Assembly: GCF_022478115.1 (NCBI RefSeq)
Contig: NZ_JAKGSC010000001.1
Location: forward strand, 868,001 to 932,000
Reading direction: 5' to 3'
Origin: Tenacibaculum aquimarinum
GTDB taxonomy: Bacteria; Bacteroidota; Bacteroidia; Flavobacteriales; Flavobacteriaceae
Length of the DNA stretch: 64,000 nt
Shown one piece after another: positions 42,690 to 52,560 of the stretch. The notes under the pieces are model-generated. The model searched no databases and had not been told where the DNA came from. It was given only the letters and a program-made list of their open reading frames with translations. The first letter of the stretch is position 1. Each line of letters starts with the position of its first letter. Made by a program: the position numbers and the translations under genes.

Positions 42690-44524
42690 TATCTATTTAA
42701 AAATTCTGATAAAATTGAAATCAATTTATCTTGGTGTTTTTTATCTCCTTCAAATTTCATTCTTCCTTGTATAACTAATTCTTGTAATAAGAATTTCTGT
42801 TGATGTAAAGCAATTAAATTGGTGTCATCAATACTAAATGAAGCCTTTGCTTTTCTTTCTTTCTTCTTTTTTAATATGCCTTCTTTTTGAGTAAAGTCTA
42901 AACTCCAAAAATGAGATTCGTTTTTTGAAGTAACTTCAAATTGATACAATCCTTTGTGTTTTTTTACAATTTCAGCATTACTTTTTATAAAGCGTTTAAA
43001 AGCAGAGAAAAATGCAGAGCTTGCTAAAGTAACTTTTGCAATTTCTTTTTCTTTTTGCTTTCCTTTTTTCAAAATAACTTTTTCCAATGCATTTGCTTCT
43101 TCTCTTATTAGACGAGAGAATTTATCTGCATCGGGCATTGTATTAGCATCAGAAGTTGTGGTTATGCTTACAGTTCCATTATAGCTAAAAGCAGCTATAA
43201 TCAATCCAAAACCATCTACAACAGGTGTTAAACCAAAAACCCCAACAGTTTTATGTCCTTTTAAATACAATGCTGTTTGTGGTCCAGGAACATTGGTTAT
43301 TGTAACGTTAAAAGGCGGTCTATGTAATTCTTTAATATTGTATTTGCTATAGATTCCTGAAGCCAAATTAGCTAAGCCAAAAGGTACGATTTCAGCCATT
43401 TTCATTAGACTTTTTGCGCCAACGGCTTTGTGGCGAGATTTCCCCATCTCAGTTTGTTCCTGGATATATTCTAATCGCTCAATTGGATCTTCAATATGTG
43501 TTCCGATTTGAACCAGCATATTAGAGATTTTATTGTCAAAGTTTTGCTTTTCACCTTTTACACGAATAGATATTGGAACATTTGCAACCAATGGTAAAGA
43601 TGGTAATTGATCTTTTTCAATTAAATACCTTCTTATAGCTCCTGCACAAATATTTACAATAACGTCGTTAATGGTAACGCCCATTATTTTTCTTAGCATA
43701 TTTATTCTATCAAAAGATAAAATTGCTGTTCCCCAAGTTCTTTTTGGAGAAATAGAACCATTAAATATAGTTTTTGGTACAGAAAAGGATTTTTTATCAA
43801 ATGGCTTATTACCAACTACTGCTTTTTTTGCTTTCTGTTGCATAACTGAAACAGCAGCTTCTCCCATTAGTTTTGGTAATTTAAGCGGGTCTTTAAAAAA
43901 TTTATAGGAACTTTTTAATAATAAACTTAGTTCTTCAGGTAATGGTTCTGGTTCAAAAGGTTTTGGTTTAGGAATAGGTTTAGTGCTATTTTCTTTGTTT
44001 TTATCAAACAGCATTCCCATTAAACCGACACCAGAAGCACCATCAATCATCACATGATGTACTTTGGTAAGTATTGCTACAGAACCTTTTGGAATTTGAG
44101 AAATAGTATCCAAACCTTCTATAAATGTAATGGACCAAAGTGGTCTTCTTAAATCTAAAGATGCACTAAAAACTGTTGCTGTTGTATCTCTTAATGTTTT
44201 CCAGTCTGCAGGATCGGGTAATTTTATTCTGTTTAAATGTAAATCGAGTTCAAAATTTGGATCGTCTACCCAATACGGATAATCTAAATCGAAAGGAACA
44301 TTTAACAACCGTTGTCTAAACTTAGGCATTAAATGTAATTTTGAAGCAATGGTTTCTTTAAAGTCATCAAATTTTAAAGAATCTTCAACAATAATTAAAG
44401 TTCCAATATGCATTGGATTTAATGCACTTTCTGCATATAAAAAAGCGGCATCTTGCCCAGAAATTTGTTTAATAGAGCTATCTAAAGCATCTTCTAATAA
44501 ATCTTTAATTACTTTTTTTGCCAT
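42689..44524 (-). CDS. wax ester synthase/diacylglycerol acyltransferase with C-terminal SCP2-like domain
   Basis: 611 residues. The acyltransferase motif HHxxxDG is present as VHHVMIDGASGVGLM (about residue 152), and the family end motif includes NVTITNVPGPQTALYLKG. Residues from about 505 form an SCP2-like sterol/lipid-binding domain (LYQFEVTSKNESHFWSLDF; FLLQELVIQGRMKFEGD). WS/DGAT enzymes make wax esters or triacylglycerol from acyl-CoA and an alcohol or diacylglycerol. The SCP2 addition is unusual and may carry the lipid substrate. It is the first gene of the operon. Confidence 0.9.
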   Translation of the reverse strand: MAKKVIKDLLEDALDSSIKQISGQDAAFLYAESALNPMHIGTLIIVEDSLKFDDFKETIASKLHLMPKFRQRLLNVPFDLDYPYWVDDPNFELDLHLNRIKLPDPADWKTLRDTTATVFSASLDLRRPLWSITFIEGLDTISQIPKGSVAILTKVHHVMIDGASGVGLMGMLFDKNKENSTKPIPKPKPFEPEPLPEELSLLLKSSYKFFKDPLKLPKLMGEAAVSVMQQKAKKAVVGNKPFDKKSFSVPKTIFNGSISPKRTWGTAILSFDRINMLRKIMGVTINDVIVNICAGAIRRYLIEKDQLPSLPLVANVPISIRVKGEKQNFDNKISNMLVQIGTHIEDPIERLEYIQEQTEMGKSRHKAVGAKSLMKMAEIVPFGLANLASGIYSKYNIKELHRPPFNVTITNVPGPQTALYLKGHKTVGVFGLTPVVDGFGLIIAAFSYNGTVSITTTSDANTMPDADKFSRLIREEANALEKVILKKGKQKEKEIAKVTLASSAFFSAFKRFIKSNAEIVKKHKGLYQFEVTSKNESHFWSLDFTQKEGILKKKKERKAKASFSIDDTNLIALHQQKFLLQELVIQGRMKFEGDKKHQDKLISILSEFLNR

Positions 44525-44655
44525 GCTTGCTGTTTTACTTTTAAAAAGTGATAGAAGTACATAAAAAAAAGAATTCTTTCAAATTCTTTTTGTGTTATGC
44601 AATATAAGTAAAATTTACAACTTGCTTATTTGCTGATTAGGCGTTTTTTAGGTGT

Positions 44656-44683
44656 AAAAAAACCGCAAAGACTTGCGGTTTTT
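44656..44683 (-). terminator. metG terminator
   Basis: ACCGCAA/TTGCGGT hairpin with flanking A and T runs; on the minus strand it is followed by seven T, 23 bp after the metG stop. Confidence 0.88.
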
Positions 44684-44705
44684 AATATTGATTTATAGAG
44701 GTTGA

Positions 44706-46775
44706 TTAACAAACTTCATTTCCGTTTTTTACTTCTTGTTGTGGTTCTACAAAAGCGAGTTTACCATCTGGAGTATCAGTCATTAAGATCATTCCTTGGC
44801 TTTCTACACCACGAATTTTTCTTGGTGCTAAGTTGCATAAAACAGAAACTTGTTGTCCAATAATATCTTCAGGAGAAAACGTTTCAGCAATACCAGAAAC
44901 GATAGTTCTAACGTCGATACCAACATCAACTTTTAATTTTAAAAGCTTTTTTGTTTTTGCTACTTTTTCAGCTTCTAAAATTGTACCAATTCTAATATCT
45001 AGTTTAGTAAAATCTTCAAAATCGATAGTTTCTTTTTGAGGTTCTACAACTTTGTTTTCTTGTTCGTTTGCTAATTTAGTAGCTTGTAGTTTTTCAACTT
45101 GTGCCTCAATAGTTTTATCTTCAATTTTAGAGAATAATAATTCAGCTGCTCCTATTTGATGATTTGCGGCTAATAATGTTTCTTTTTCAGCTACATCTTT
45201 CCAAGATAGAGGTTTCTCACTATCGTTCGAAAGGACATTAAGCATAGATTTCAATTTAGTTGACGTAAACGGTAAAAAAGGCTCACTTAAAACCGATAAT
45301 GCCGTTGCAATTTGTAAAGCAACATACATAATTGTTTTAACGCGCTCTTCATCAACTTTTATAACTTTCCAAGGCTCTTCATCAGCTAAATACTTGTTTC
45401 CAAGTCTTGCTAAATTCATTAATTCTTGAGAAGCTTCTCTAAATCTATATCTTTCAATAGATTTTGCAATTACGTCTGGAAATTGTTGTAAACTTTCTAA
45501 AGTTTCTTCGTCAATTTCTGTAAAATCGTTTGGCTCAGGAACAACGCCTCCATAATATTTGTTGGTTAAAACAACTACACGGTTTATAAAGTTTCCAAAA
45601 ATGGCAACTAACTCATTGTTATTTTTAGCTTGAAAGTCTTTCCAAGTAAAATCGTTGTCTTTATTTTCAGGAGCGTTTGCCGTTAATGTATAACGTAATA
45701 CGTCTTGCTGATTTGGAAATTCTTCTAAATATTCGTGTAACCAAACTGCCCAGTTTTTAGAAGTTGATAATTTATTTCCTTCTAAATTTAAGAACTCGTT
45801 TGCTGGTACATTTTCAGGTAGAATATAATCTCCATGCGCTTTTAACATTGCAGGAAAAATAAGACAGTGAAAAACAATGTTGTCTTTCCCAATAAAATGA
45901 ACCATTTTGGTGTCATCTTTTTTCCAATAATCTTCCCAGTTTTTACCTTCGCGTGCTGCCCATTCTTTGGTAGCAGAAATATAACCGATTGGCGCATCAA
46001 ACCAAACATACAACACTTTTCCTTCTGCGTCTTTTAAAGGAACTGGAATTCCCCAATCTAAATCTCTTGTAACGGCTCTTGGACGTAAACCATCGTCTAG
46101 CCAAGATTTACATTGCCCTAAAACGTTTGTTTTCCAGTCCTTTTTATGGTCTTCTAAAATCCACTTGCGTAAAAAAGATTCATGCTTATCCAGTGGTAAA
46201 AACCAGTGTTTTGTTTCTTTTATTGTTGGTACATTTCCTGTAATTGCCGATTTCGGATTGATTAAATCTGTTGCGTTATGAGAAGTTCCGCAGTTTTCAC
46301 ATTGATCTCCATAACTTTCTTCGAAACCACATTTAGGACACGTTCCAATTACAAAACGATCTGCTAAAAACTGATTTGCTTCCGCATCATACAATTGCGC
46401 AGAAACTTCCTCAATAAACTCACCATCGTTATACATCTTTGTAAAAAAATCTGATGCTGTTTTATGATGAATTTCAGCAGAAGTACGTGAGTAATTGTCA
46501 AAAGAAATACCAAAATCTACAAACGATTTTTTGATAATTCCATGGTATTTATCAATAATATCTTGTGGAGAAATACCTTCTTTTTTTGCACGCATTGGTA
46601 TTGCTGCACCGTGTTCGTCTGAACCACAAATGTAGATTACATCATTATCTGTTAAACGCAAGTAACGCGCGTAAATATCTCCTGGAACATAAACACCGGC
46701 TAAATGTCCAATATGTATTGGTCCATTTGTATAAGGTAAAGCTGCTGTTATGGTATATCTTTTTGGTGATTTCAT
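44706..46775 (-). CDS. metG: methionyl-tRNA synthetase
   Basis: 689 residues from [20 protein letters not shown]; the frame is open upstream to 46877, but that extra part is not like the family, so the ATG at 46775 is chosen. It shows HIGHLAG, a zinc ribbon ([18 protein letters not shown]), the KMSKS-equivalent [10 protein letters not shown] and a C-terminal tRNA-binding domain ([20 protein letters not shown]). It charges initiator and elongator tRNAs with methionine. A hairpin terminator follows. Confidence 0.97.
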   Translation of the reverse strand: MKSPKRYTITAALPYTNGPIHIGHLAGVYVPGDIYARYLRLTDNDVIYICGSDEHGAAIPMRAKKEGISPQDIIDKYHGIIKKSFVDFGISFDNYSRTSAEIHHKTASDFFTKMYNDGEFIEEVSAQLYDAEANQFLADRFVIGTCPKCGFEESYGDQCENCGTSHNATDLINPKSAITGNVPTIKETKHWFLPLDKHESFLRKWILEDHKKDWKTNVLGQCKSWLDDGLRPRAVTRDLDWGIPVPLKDAEGKVLYVWFDAPIGYISATKEWAAREGKNWEDYWKKDDTKMVHFIGKDNIVFHCLIFPAMLKAHGDYILPENVPANEFLNLEGNKLSTSKNWAVWLHEYLEEFPNQQDVLRYTLTANAPENKDNDFTWKDFQAKNNNELVAIFGNFINRVVVLTNKYYGGVVPEPNDFTEIDEETLESLQQFPDVIAKSIERYRFREASQELMNLARLGNKYLADEEPWKVIKVDEERVKTIMYVALQIATALSVLSEPFLPFTSTKLKSMLNVLSNDSEKPLSWKDVAEKETLLAANHQIGAAELLFSKIEDKTIEAQVEKLQATKLANEQENKVVEPQKETIDFEDFTKLDIRIGTILEAEKVAKTKKLLKLKVDVGIDVRTIVSGIAETFSPEDIIGQQVSVLCNLAPRKIRGVESQGMILMTDTPDGKLAFVEPQQEVKNGNEVC

Positions 46776-46881
46776 TTCTTTTGATTTTTGCCCCACAAAA
46801 GTACAAAACACGGTTGATTTTGTTACATTTACATTGCAATAGATTTTTAATCTATTTGAATTAAGAAAAAAAGACATTATT

Positions 46882-47868
46882 TTGAAGAATAAAATTTACT
46901 TTTTATTGATTTTTTTGCTGATGAATTCCTTAGCAAATGCTCAAACCAATCCTATGAAATTAATAACTCCACCATTTTTACAAAAAGGAGATACAATTGC
47001 TATTGTTGCGCCTGCTGGAATTTTAAAAAACCGAAAAGCGGTTATTAATTTAGCTAAAAAACAAGCTGAGGTTTGGGGTTTAAAAGTTGTTTTTGGTAAA
47101 AACATGTTTAAAACTGATCATCATTTTGCTGGAACGGATGAAGAACGTTGCCAAGATTTTCAAGATGCGTTAGACAATCCGAATATTAAAGCAATTTGGG
47201 CTGCTCGTGGCGGTTATGGTTCGGTTCGGATTTTAGATATGTTAGATTTTTCTAATTTTAAAGAGAATCCGAAGTGGATAATTGGCTATTCTGATATTAC
47301 GGCATTTCACAATCACGTTCATAATTTAGGTGTAGAAACGGTTCACGGAATTATGGGAACTAGTTTTCAAGACACACCAGCAGTAATTGGAAAAAGTGTA
47401 GAAAGCTTACGAAAATCGCTTTTTGGGGAAGATTTAAACTATAAAATCACACCTTCTAAATACAACAAAAACGGAACGGTTTCTGGCGAATTAGTTGGTG
47501 GAAATATTGCAATTCTAGCTTCAATGTTAGGTTCTGAAAGTGAGATTTCTACAGAAGAAAAAATACTATTTATTGAAGAAATTGGAGAGTACAAATATTC
47601 TATTGATAGAATGTTGCAAAGTTTAAAACGCGCTAATTATTTCACGAAAATAAAAGGAATTATTGTTGGAGATATGACAAAGGTTAAGAAAAATTCTACA
47701 CCTTGGGGAAGTTCTATTGAACAACTTATTTTAGATGTTGTTCCGAAAGATATTCCTGTTTTATTTAATTTTCCTGCTGGTCATGAACCTGATAATAGAG
47801 CGTTGATTATGGGAAGAAAGGTTGAGTTGAAAGTTGGCAGTAAGCAGTCTACAGTAGTATTTAATTAA
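46882..47868 (+). CDS. S66-family LD-carboxypeptidase, secreted, TTG start
   Basis: 328 residues. The signal peptide ([20 protein letters not shown]) is complete only if translation starts at the TTG at 46882; the first ATG (46921) would cut through it. Catalytic residues are the serine in [13 protein letters not shown], the glutamate in [14 protein letters not shown] and the histidine in FPAGHEPDN. It trims the tetrapeptide stem of murein during peptidoglycan recycling, here probably in the periplasm. The last codons overlap a convergent gene by 8 bp. Confidence 0.9.
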   Translation: MKNKIYFLLIFLLMNSLANAQTNPMKLITPPFLQKGDTIAIVAPAGILKNRKAVINLAKKQAEVWGLKVVFGKNMFKTDHHFAGTDEERCQDFQDALDNPNIKAIWAARGGYGSVRILDMLDFSNFKENPKWIIGYSDITAFHNHVHNLGVETVHGIMGTSFQDTPAVIGKSVESLRKSLFGEDLNYKITPSKYNKNGTVSGELVGGNIAILASMLGSESEISTEEKILFIEEIGEYKYSIDRMLQSLKRANYFTKIKGIIVGDMTKVKKNSTPWGSSIEQLILDVVPKDIPVLFNFPAGHEPDNRALIMGRKVELKVGSKQSTVVFN

Positions 47869-48211
47869 GCTTTAAATCGATAATTAAGCTATCAATGTCA
47901 TTCGATAGTTTTTCTAATCTATTTTTTCTATTTATTTGTTCGCTATATTCTTTACCATAAAATCCTCCAAAAATTTTTAACCAGGAAAACTTTGGTTTAT
48001 TATGATTGTTTTCATTTAAATCAAAATTTAATAAATAAACTGTGTTTATTATATAATCGGAGAGTTTGCTTTCTTTGAGTAAGCCTTTAAATTTTTGAAT
48101 TTCAATTTCTAACTGATTAATCTCGTCTTCATTTATAATTTTATCAGAAGAATGTCTTGAACATTCCACTTTTAAGAAATTTAAATATTTAAATAATGTT
48201 TCCTCAGTCAT
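47861..48211 (-). CDS. small cytoplasmic protein, unknown function
   Basis: 116 residues, no signal or membrane segment, acidic N-terminal half and basic C-terminal half, mostly helical by appearance (EINQLEIEIQKFKGLLKE). I do not recognise a family. It is divergent from the YraN gene 38 bp away and convergent with the LD-carboxypeptidase gene. Confidence 0.6.
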   Translation of the reverse strand: MTEETLFKYLNFLKVECSRHSSDKIINEDEINQLEIEIQKFKGLLKESKLSDYIINTVYLLNFDLNENNHNKPKFSWLKIFGGFYGKEYSEQINRKNRLEKLSNDIDSLIIDLKLN

Positions 48212-48249
48212 AAGAGTAAAAATACTGAATAAAATTGTAATTTAACAAA

Positions 48250-48609
48250 ATGGCACAACATAACGAACTTGGTAAATTAGGCGAGGAGTTAGCAGTAAAA
48301 TATCTGCTGAAAAACGACTATAAAATAATCAGGCAAAATTATAGATATTTAAAAGCCGAAGTTGATGTTATTGTTCAAAAAGGAAACTTGCTAATTTGTG
48401 TTGAAGTTAAAACACGATCGTCTACTTTTTTCGAGAATCCGCAAGATGCTGTAAATCCGAAGAAAATAAAATTATTGGTTTCCGCAATGAATAATTATGT
48501 GGAAGAATATGACTTAGATGTTGAGGTAAGGTTTGATATTATTACCGTTATAAAACACCAAAACGACTTTAAAATTGAGCATATTGAAGATGCTTTTTTG
48601 TATTTTTAG
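48250..48609 (+). CDS. YraN-family (UPF0102) putative endonuclease
   Basis: 119 residues. The family pattern is clear: GKLGEELAVKYLLKNDYKII near the start, then the PD-(D/E)xK-like core KAEVDVIVQKGNLLICVEVK (D-x-n-E-x-K). These are small Holliday-junction-resolvase-like proteins of uncertain function. It is a single-gene unit followed by a 368-bp gap full of repeats. Confidence 0.92.
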   Translation: MAQHNELGKLGEELAVKYLLKNDYKIIRQNYRYLKAEVDVIVQKGNLLICVEVKTRSSTFFENPQDAVNPKKIKLLVSAMNNYVEEYDLDVEVRFDIITVIKHQNDFKIEHIEDAFLYF

Positions 48610-48618
48610 TTTGTTTGT

Positions 48619-48733
48619 AATTCCTGCGAAGGCAGGAATCTATACTTGGTTTATTTCAAAAATTGTCCTTCTTTAGTAATGATTCCTTCTGCTTATTTTC
48701 TTGATTTTTATGGATTCCTGCCTACGCAGGAAT
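48619..48733. repeat. paired ATTCCTGC...GCAGGAAT inverted repeats
   Basis: Two hairpins of the same family occur here: ATTCCTGCGAAGGCAGGAAT at 48620-48639 and ATTCCTGCCTACGCAGGAAT at 48714-48733, the second followed by GACA. They lie about 75 bp apart after the YraN stop. This REP-like sequence is widespread between genes in many bacteria and may act as a 3' end stabiliser or terminator. Confidence 0.85.
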
Positions 48734-48845
48734 GACAGCATGTTTATTTAAATTCTGATTTAGAACAAAATTGAGTAAATATAGAATGAAATACTGTTTT
48801 AAAGATTGCTTGATTCCTTGTAATGACTGAAGTTAGCAAACAAGT

Positions 48846-48976
48846 CTAGCCCTGATTGAACGGTTTGTTTGAGCTCTTTTTTACTGTCAGTTCGAGTGAA
48901 TTTTGAAGTATGAAAAATTTGTATCGAGAACAGCAATAAAAAAAGCGAGTAGTGAAAGCAGGAAATAGCTTCAAAA
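48846..48976. repeat. dispersed intergenic repeat, copy 2
   Basis: Ends TAGCCCTGATTGAACGG and GCGAGTAGTGAAAGCAGGAA are shared with the copy at 2490. The middle is about 45 bp longer (48876-48940, with TTCGAGTGAATTTTGAAGTATG). It stops one base before the stop codon of the thioredoxin gene. Confidence 0.8.
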
Positions 48977-48977
48977 A

Positions 48978-49475
48978 CTACTCTTCCAGCACCTTTAAAA
49001 TTGCTTTTTTAAGCGGCATAAAATGAGATTGTTTAGAACCGCTGTCTACATAAGCAAACTTTCCTTTTTTATCGATGACAAAATAAGACGGATACACTTG
49101 TTTCTTGTTAAAAACTTCGCTGACATCCATTGAAGAATAGGCAATTTTAAACACAAAAGGATGCTTGTTTAAGAATTCGAAAATTGGTTCTTTTCGGTCC
49201 AAAGCAGGTGCAACGAATAAAATATCGTTTCTGTTTTCCATTTCTATAACCAACTCGTTTAATGGCGGAATATCAATAACGCAAGGCAAACAAGCGGTAA
49301 ACCAAAACTTAAAAACTACTACTTTGTCTTTAATGTCTTCTTGCGTTAAACGCGTTCCGTCGGTTAACCAAAGTTTAAAATTTGGTATAGAATCGCCAAC
49401 TTTAAAGTTCTCTTCTTGGGCAACAATTGTTGCCGACATCCAAAGAAAACCAAAAAGTAAAAAGATACGTTTCAT
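48978..49475 (-). CDS. secreted TlpA-like thiol-disulfide protein
   Basis: 165 residues. Signal peptide ends near ATIVAQ. The thioredoxin active site is C-L-P-C in WFTACLPCVIDIPPLN (near residues 61-64). Proteins of this group reduce or exchange disulfides in the periplasm or outer membrane. It lies 2 bp after the longer thioredoxin gene, so both are one unit. Confidence 0.9.
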   Translation of the reverse strand: MKRIFLLFGFLWMSATIVAQEENFKVGDSIPNFKLWLTDGTRLTQEDIKDKVVVFKFWFTACLPCVIDIPPLNELVIEMENRNDILFVAPALDRKEPIFEFLNKHPFVFKIAYSSMDVSEVFNKKQVYPSYFVIDKKGKFAYVDSGSKQSHFMPLKKAILKVLEE

Positions 49476-49477
49476 GT

Positions 49478-50902
49478 TTATTTTTTCTCTGGAGTTGTTG
49501 CTTTTTTAGCGTCCTTTTTAGGTGCGTTAATTGCAGAAATAACTTTCTTAATTTCTTTTAAGTCGTATGGTTTCGAAATAATTTTTTTGTTAGCATCTAA
49601 CACAAAATAAGATGGAGTTGCGTGTACTTGGTACGTTTCTGTAACCAATTTATTATCCCATTTATCTTTAGGGTTTAAACCAATTACATGGTGCCAACCG
49701 TATAGTTGTTTTGTGAATTCGTTCCACTCAAAATCTTCTTTTTCTAAAGCGTACGCAACTACTTCAGTATCTTTTTGCGTTTGCATAAATTTGTACAACT
49801 CTGGTACTTCTTTTACACAGTGAGAACAGCTTGTGCTCCAAAAAACAAGTAAGTAGTTTTTACCACCTTTTAAAGTTGATAATCTTTTAGTTTTCCCTTC
49901 TTCTTTCCAAGAAAAATCTGGAGCAATACGTCCAATTGCAGCTTGTACTAAAGCTAATTTTTTAGCTTTAAAAGCATTGTCTTGGAAACTTGCCGGAAGT
50001 TTGCTGTAATAATCGTTAAAAAGTACATCTACTGTTTCTCCGTTTTGTTGTTTCGCAAACTGAGATACTAAATATTCTATGGTTTCCTTTTTAAGTTTTA
50101 CATCTGTTATTTTAGACATAACATTTCCAATAGATTCCTTAAAAAGTTTTTGCTGTAATTCTGGTTCAGCAGAATAATTTAGGTAGAAAATATAGTCTGA
50201 AACTCTATCAATTAAGAAAGACGAATTGTATAATTCTTTACTGCTAAAATCTATATTATTAAAATAGTTATCTACTATAGAACTAAAATATTCTTGCGGA
50301 CTTGCAACTGGTTTTGGATCTACGTCTCTTTTTAATGCTTTTATAAAATGATTTGCTAATAAACCTTTAGATCTGTCATCATAAATAGTATACACATCTT
50401 GTAGTTTTTTAACTGCCTTTGGAAATTGCTTTGTAACGCTTTCAGAAGCATCTCTTAAATACACAACTTGTAAAGAGTCTACTGTTTTTTGTGTTATTTG
50501 TGTAGCTTGTAAAAACTCGTTAAAAATCTGATTTTCTTTAGACTCCATAAAAACTACCGATTGCTCAGGATAATCTGGATGAAAAGACATTTCTACATGC
50601 TCTTTATTAAAAAGAAAATCTAAAAATCCGCTTCCGTCTTGTCTATACGTTAATCTGTAAGAACCCGTTTTGGTATCTGCAGGAAGTGTAAACTTAAAAG
50701 TACCAACTTGTTGCTCTTTTCCTTCAATAGTTAGTGTTTCAATCTTTGTATTAGTATTGGCAACAAATTTTTGCTTAGCGCCTTCTACCTTATATAAAAT
50801 AACCCAATCGGTATTGTTTGGAGGTAACATTGTACCTTTTACGCTGTATTGTGCTTGTGCTATAGAAGTTATAAGTACTAATAATAGAAGTAATTTTTTC
50901 AT
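49478..50902 (-). CDS. TlpA-like thioredoxin with DUF4369-like N-terminal domain
   Basis: 474 residues. Signal peptide ends near SIAQAQ. Residues 20-120 form a beta-sandwich like DUF4369 (YSVKGTMLPPNNTDWVILYK). A long helical middle follows, then a thioredoxin domain from about 320 with the CxxC in WSTSCSHCVKEVPELYKFM. The tail is lysine/alanine-rich. This is the usual layout of Bacteroidota periplasmic redoxins. It is upstream of a second, short redoxin, suggesting they act in series. Confidence 0.9.
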   Translation of the reverse strand: MKKLLLLLVLITSIAQAQYSVKGTMLPPNNTDWVILYKVEGAKQKFVANTNTKIETLTIEGKEQQVGTFKFTLPADTKTGSYRLTYRQDGSGFLDFLFNKEHVEMSFHPDYPEQSVVFMESKENQIFNEFLQATQITQKTVDSLQVVYLRDASESVTKQFPKAVKKLQDVYTIYDDRSKGLLANHFIKALKRDVDPKPVASPQEYFSSIVDNYFNNIDFSSKELYNSSFLIDRVSDYIFYLNYSAEPELQQKLFKESIGNVMSKITDVKLKKETIEYLVSQFAKQQNGETVDVLFNDYYSKLPASFQDNAFKAKKLALVQAAIGRIAPDFSWKEEGKTKRLSTLKGGKNYLLVFWSTSCSHCVKEVPELYKFMQTQKDTEVVAYALEKEDFEWNEFTKQLYGWHHVIGLNPKDKWDNKLVTETYQVHATPSYFVLDANKKIISKPYDLKEIKKVISAINAPKKDAKKATTPEKK

Positions 50903-51064
50903 CAGAATGTATTCTTTTTACTGTTTTTTAATCTTATTATTTTGACACTTTTTTTGGCTTTTTGTCACACAAAAAAAATGTAAATCGCTAATCTTTTTTC
51001 AAGAAGCGTACCAAAATTACTATTTCTTACGCAAATTAGGTACATTGCAGTAAAAATAATTTTT

Positions 51065-51859
51065 ATGAGTGATAAAAATCAGGTAGTTTGGATAACTGGA
51101 GCATCTTCTGGAATTGGTAAGTCATTAGCATTGGCGTATGCAAATCAGGGAGTTAAATTAATTTTGTCTTCAAGAAATACAGCAGCGTTAGCAGCAGTTA
51201 AAGCTGAATGTAAAAATCCGTCCGAAGTACAAATTTTACAACTCGATTTAGAAGATTACGAAAATTTACAACCAAAAATAACAGCAGCACTTTCTTTCTT
51301 CGGAAAAATTGATGTTCTGGTAAATAATGGAGGCGTAAGTCAACGTTCTTTAGCAAAAGACACTTCAATTGCAGTCGATAAAAAACTGATGGACATAAAT
51401 TATTTGGGAACCGTTGCGCTTACCAAAGCGTTATTGCCTCATTTTATAGAAAATAAAAACGGACACTTTGTAGTAACTACAAGTATTGTTGGTAAAGTTG
51501 CCACGCCAATGCGCTCCACTTATTCGGCAAGTAAACACGCTTTACACGGTTTTTTCGATGCCTTAAGAGCAGAACATTATAACGATAATATCTCAGTAAC
51601 GCTTATTTGTCCTGGTTTTGTGGCAACTGATGTTTCTAAAAACGCTTTAACTGGAGACGGAAGTAAACAGAATAAAATGGACGAATCTACCGCAAACGGA
51701 ATTCACCCAGATCGTTTTGCAACATTGATGTTAAAAGCCATTAAAAACAAAAAGGAAGAAGCCTATATTGGTGGCGCAAAAGAGCGTTTTAGTGTGTATG
51801 TAAAACGATATTACCCAAAATTGGTTTCTCGTTTAATCAGAAAATGGAAAGTGACTTAA
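51065..51859 (+). CDS. short-chain dehydrogenase/reductase
   Basis: 264 residues. Cofactor loop TGASSGIGKSLALAYA, NNGGVS, and the catalytic Ser/Tyr/Lys in TTSIVGKV and YSASKHALHG. It resembles the DHRS7-like SDR branch acting on lipids or ketones, but the substrate is unknown. It is a single-gene unit. Confidence 0.92.
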   Translation: MSDKNQVVWITGASSGIGKSLALAYANQGVKLILSSRNTAALAAVKAECKNPSEVQILQLDLEDYENLQPKITAALSFFGKIDVLVNNGGVSQRSLAKDTSIAVDKKLMDINYLGTVALTKALLPHFIENKNGHFVVTTSIVGKVATPMRSTYSASKHALHGFFDALRAEHYNDNISVTLICPGFVATDVSKNALTGDGSKQNKMDESTANGIHPDRFATLMLKAIKNKKEEAYIGGAKERFSVYVKRYYPKLVSRLIRKWKVT

Positions 51860-51889
51860 AATCAATTATCAATTTGCAATAAAGATTGT

Positions 51890-52045
51890 TTTTTGAAGCT
51901 ATTTCCCGCTTTCCGCTATATCTTTTTATTTATGCTGAATTTATTTCAGCATCTGTTACAAGGAAAAAGAATTGATTTTTTAAAAAGAGATACTGAAACG
52001 AGTTCAGCATAAAAAGGATGCCGCTGCAATCAGGGCTAAGCGTAT
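51890..52045. repeat. dispersed intergenic repeat, copy 3 (inverted), containing CTGAA/TTCAG palindromes
   Basis: Compared with copy 1 this copy is in the opposite orientation: TTTTTGAAGCTATTTCC on the left and AATCAGGGCTAAGC plus TATTTATGAA on the right. Inside are ATGCTGAA-TTTAT-TTCAGCAT (51932-51952) and CTGAAACGAGTTCAG (51993-52007), a second repeat family nested in the first. It fills most of the 230-bp gap. Confidence 0.78.
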
Positions 52046-52089
52046 TTATGAAAGCTTGGTGTCATTTCGCACTTGATGCGGAATCTAAA

Positions 52090-52446
52090 TTACTTAAAGA
52101 AACCCAAAGGTTCAAAATAATTAACAATTGCCTCTTTTATTAAAACCGATTGCTCTCCAGGTTTTAAGCTTGGCAACTCTGTAAGTGTTTTATAATGTGG
52201 CCAACCATCTTCATCAAAAAAATCGAATTCGTAATAACCATAAGGTTCTAGCAACTTGCAAATTGCAATGTGCATTAAATTCAGTTTTTCATCTTTTTTA
52301 AACTCACGTTGTCCTTGTCCTAATTCTTGTACACCAATTAAGTAGATAATTCCGTCTAAATTTAAAGTGTCGCCTTCAGAAAATTGTGCAGTTAGTTTGG
52401 TAACAACAATATCCCATTTTTCTTTTAAGTCGGTATTTTTTTGCAT
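52090..52446 (-). CDS. conserved small cytoplasmic protein, unknown function
   Basis: 118 residues, soluble, acidic. The stretches NLDGIIYLIGVQELGQGQ and YGYYEFDFFDEDGWPHY look conserved and folded. I have no family name for it. It is a single-gene unit divergent from the cvpA gene. Confidence 0.7.
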   Translation of the reverse strand: MQKNTDLKEKWDIVVTKLTAQFSEGDTLNLDGIIYLIGVQELGQGQREFKKDEKLNLMHIAICKLLEPYGYYEFDFFDEDGWPHYKTLTELPSLKPGEQSVLIKEAIVNYFEPLGFFK

Positions 52447-52560
52447 ACAAAAAGTTTAAGGCTTCAAAGATACAAATGAGTTCGTTATATTTGGTGCCGA
52501 ATCGGCACAGAAAATTATTATATTTAGTGCGCTATCTCATTTTTAACACTTTTTATCACC

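Noticed and set aside
46776..46877. N-terminal extension of methionyl-tRNA synthetase
   Set aside because: The added 34 residues are unlike the family, and the ATG at 46775 gives the normal start.
47832..47858. CAGT-rich repeat like the one at 28500
   Set aside because: It lies in the last codons of the LD-carboxypeptidase gene and is short; similarity may be chance.
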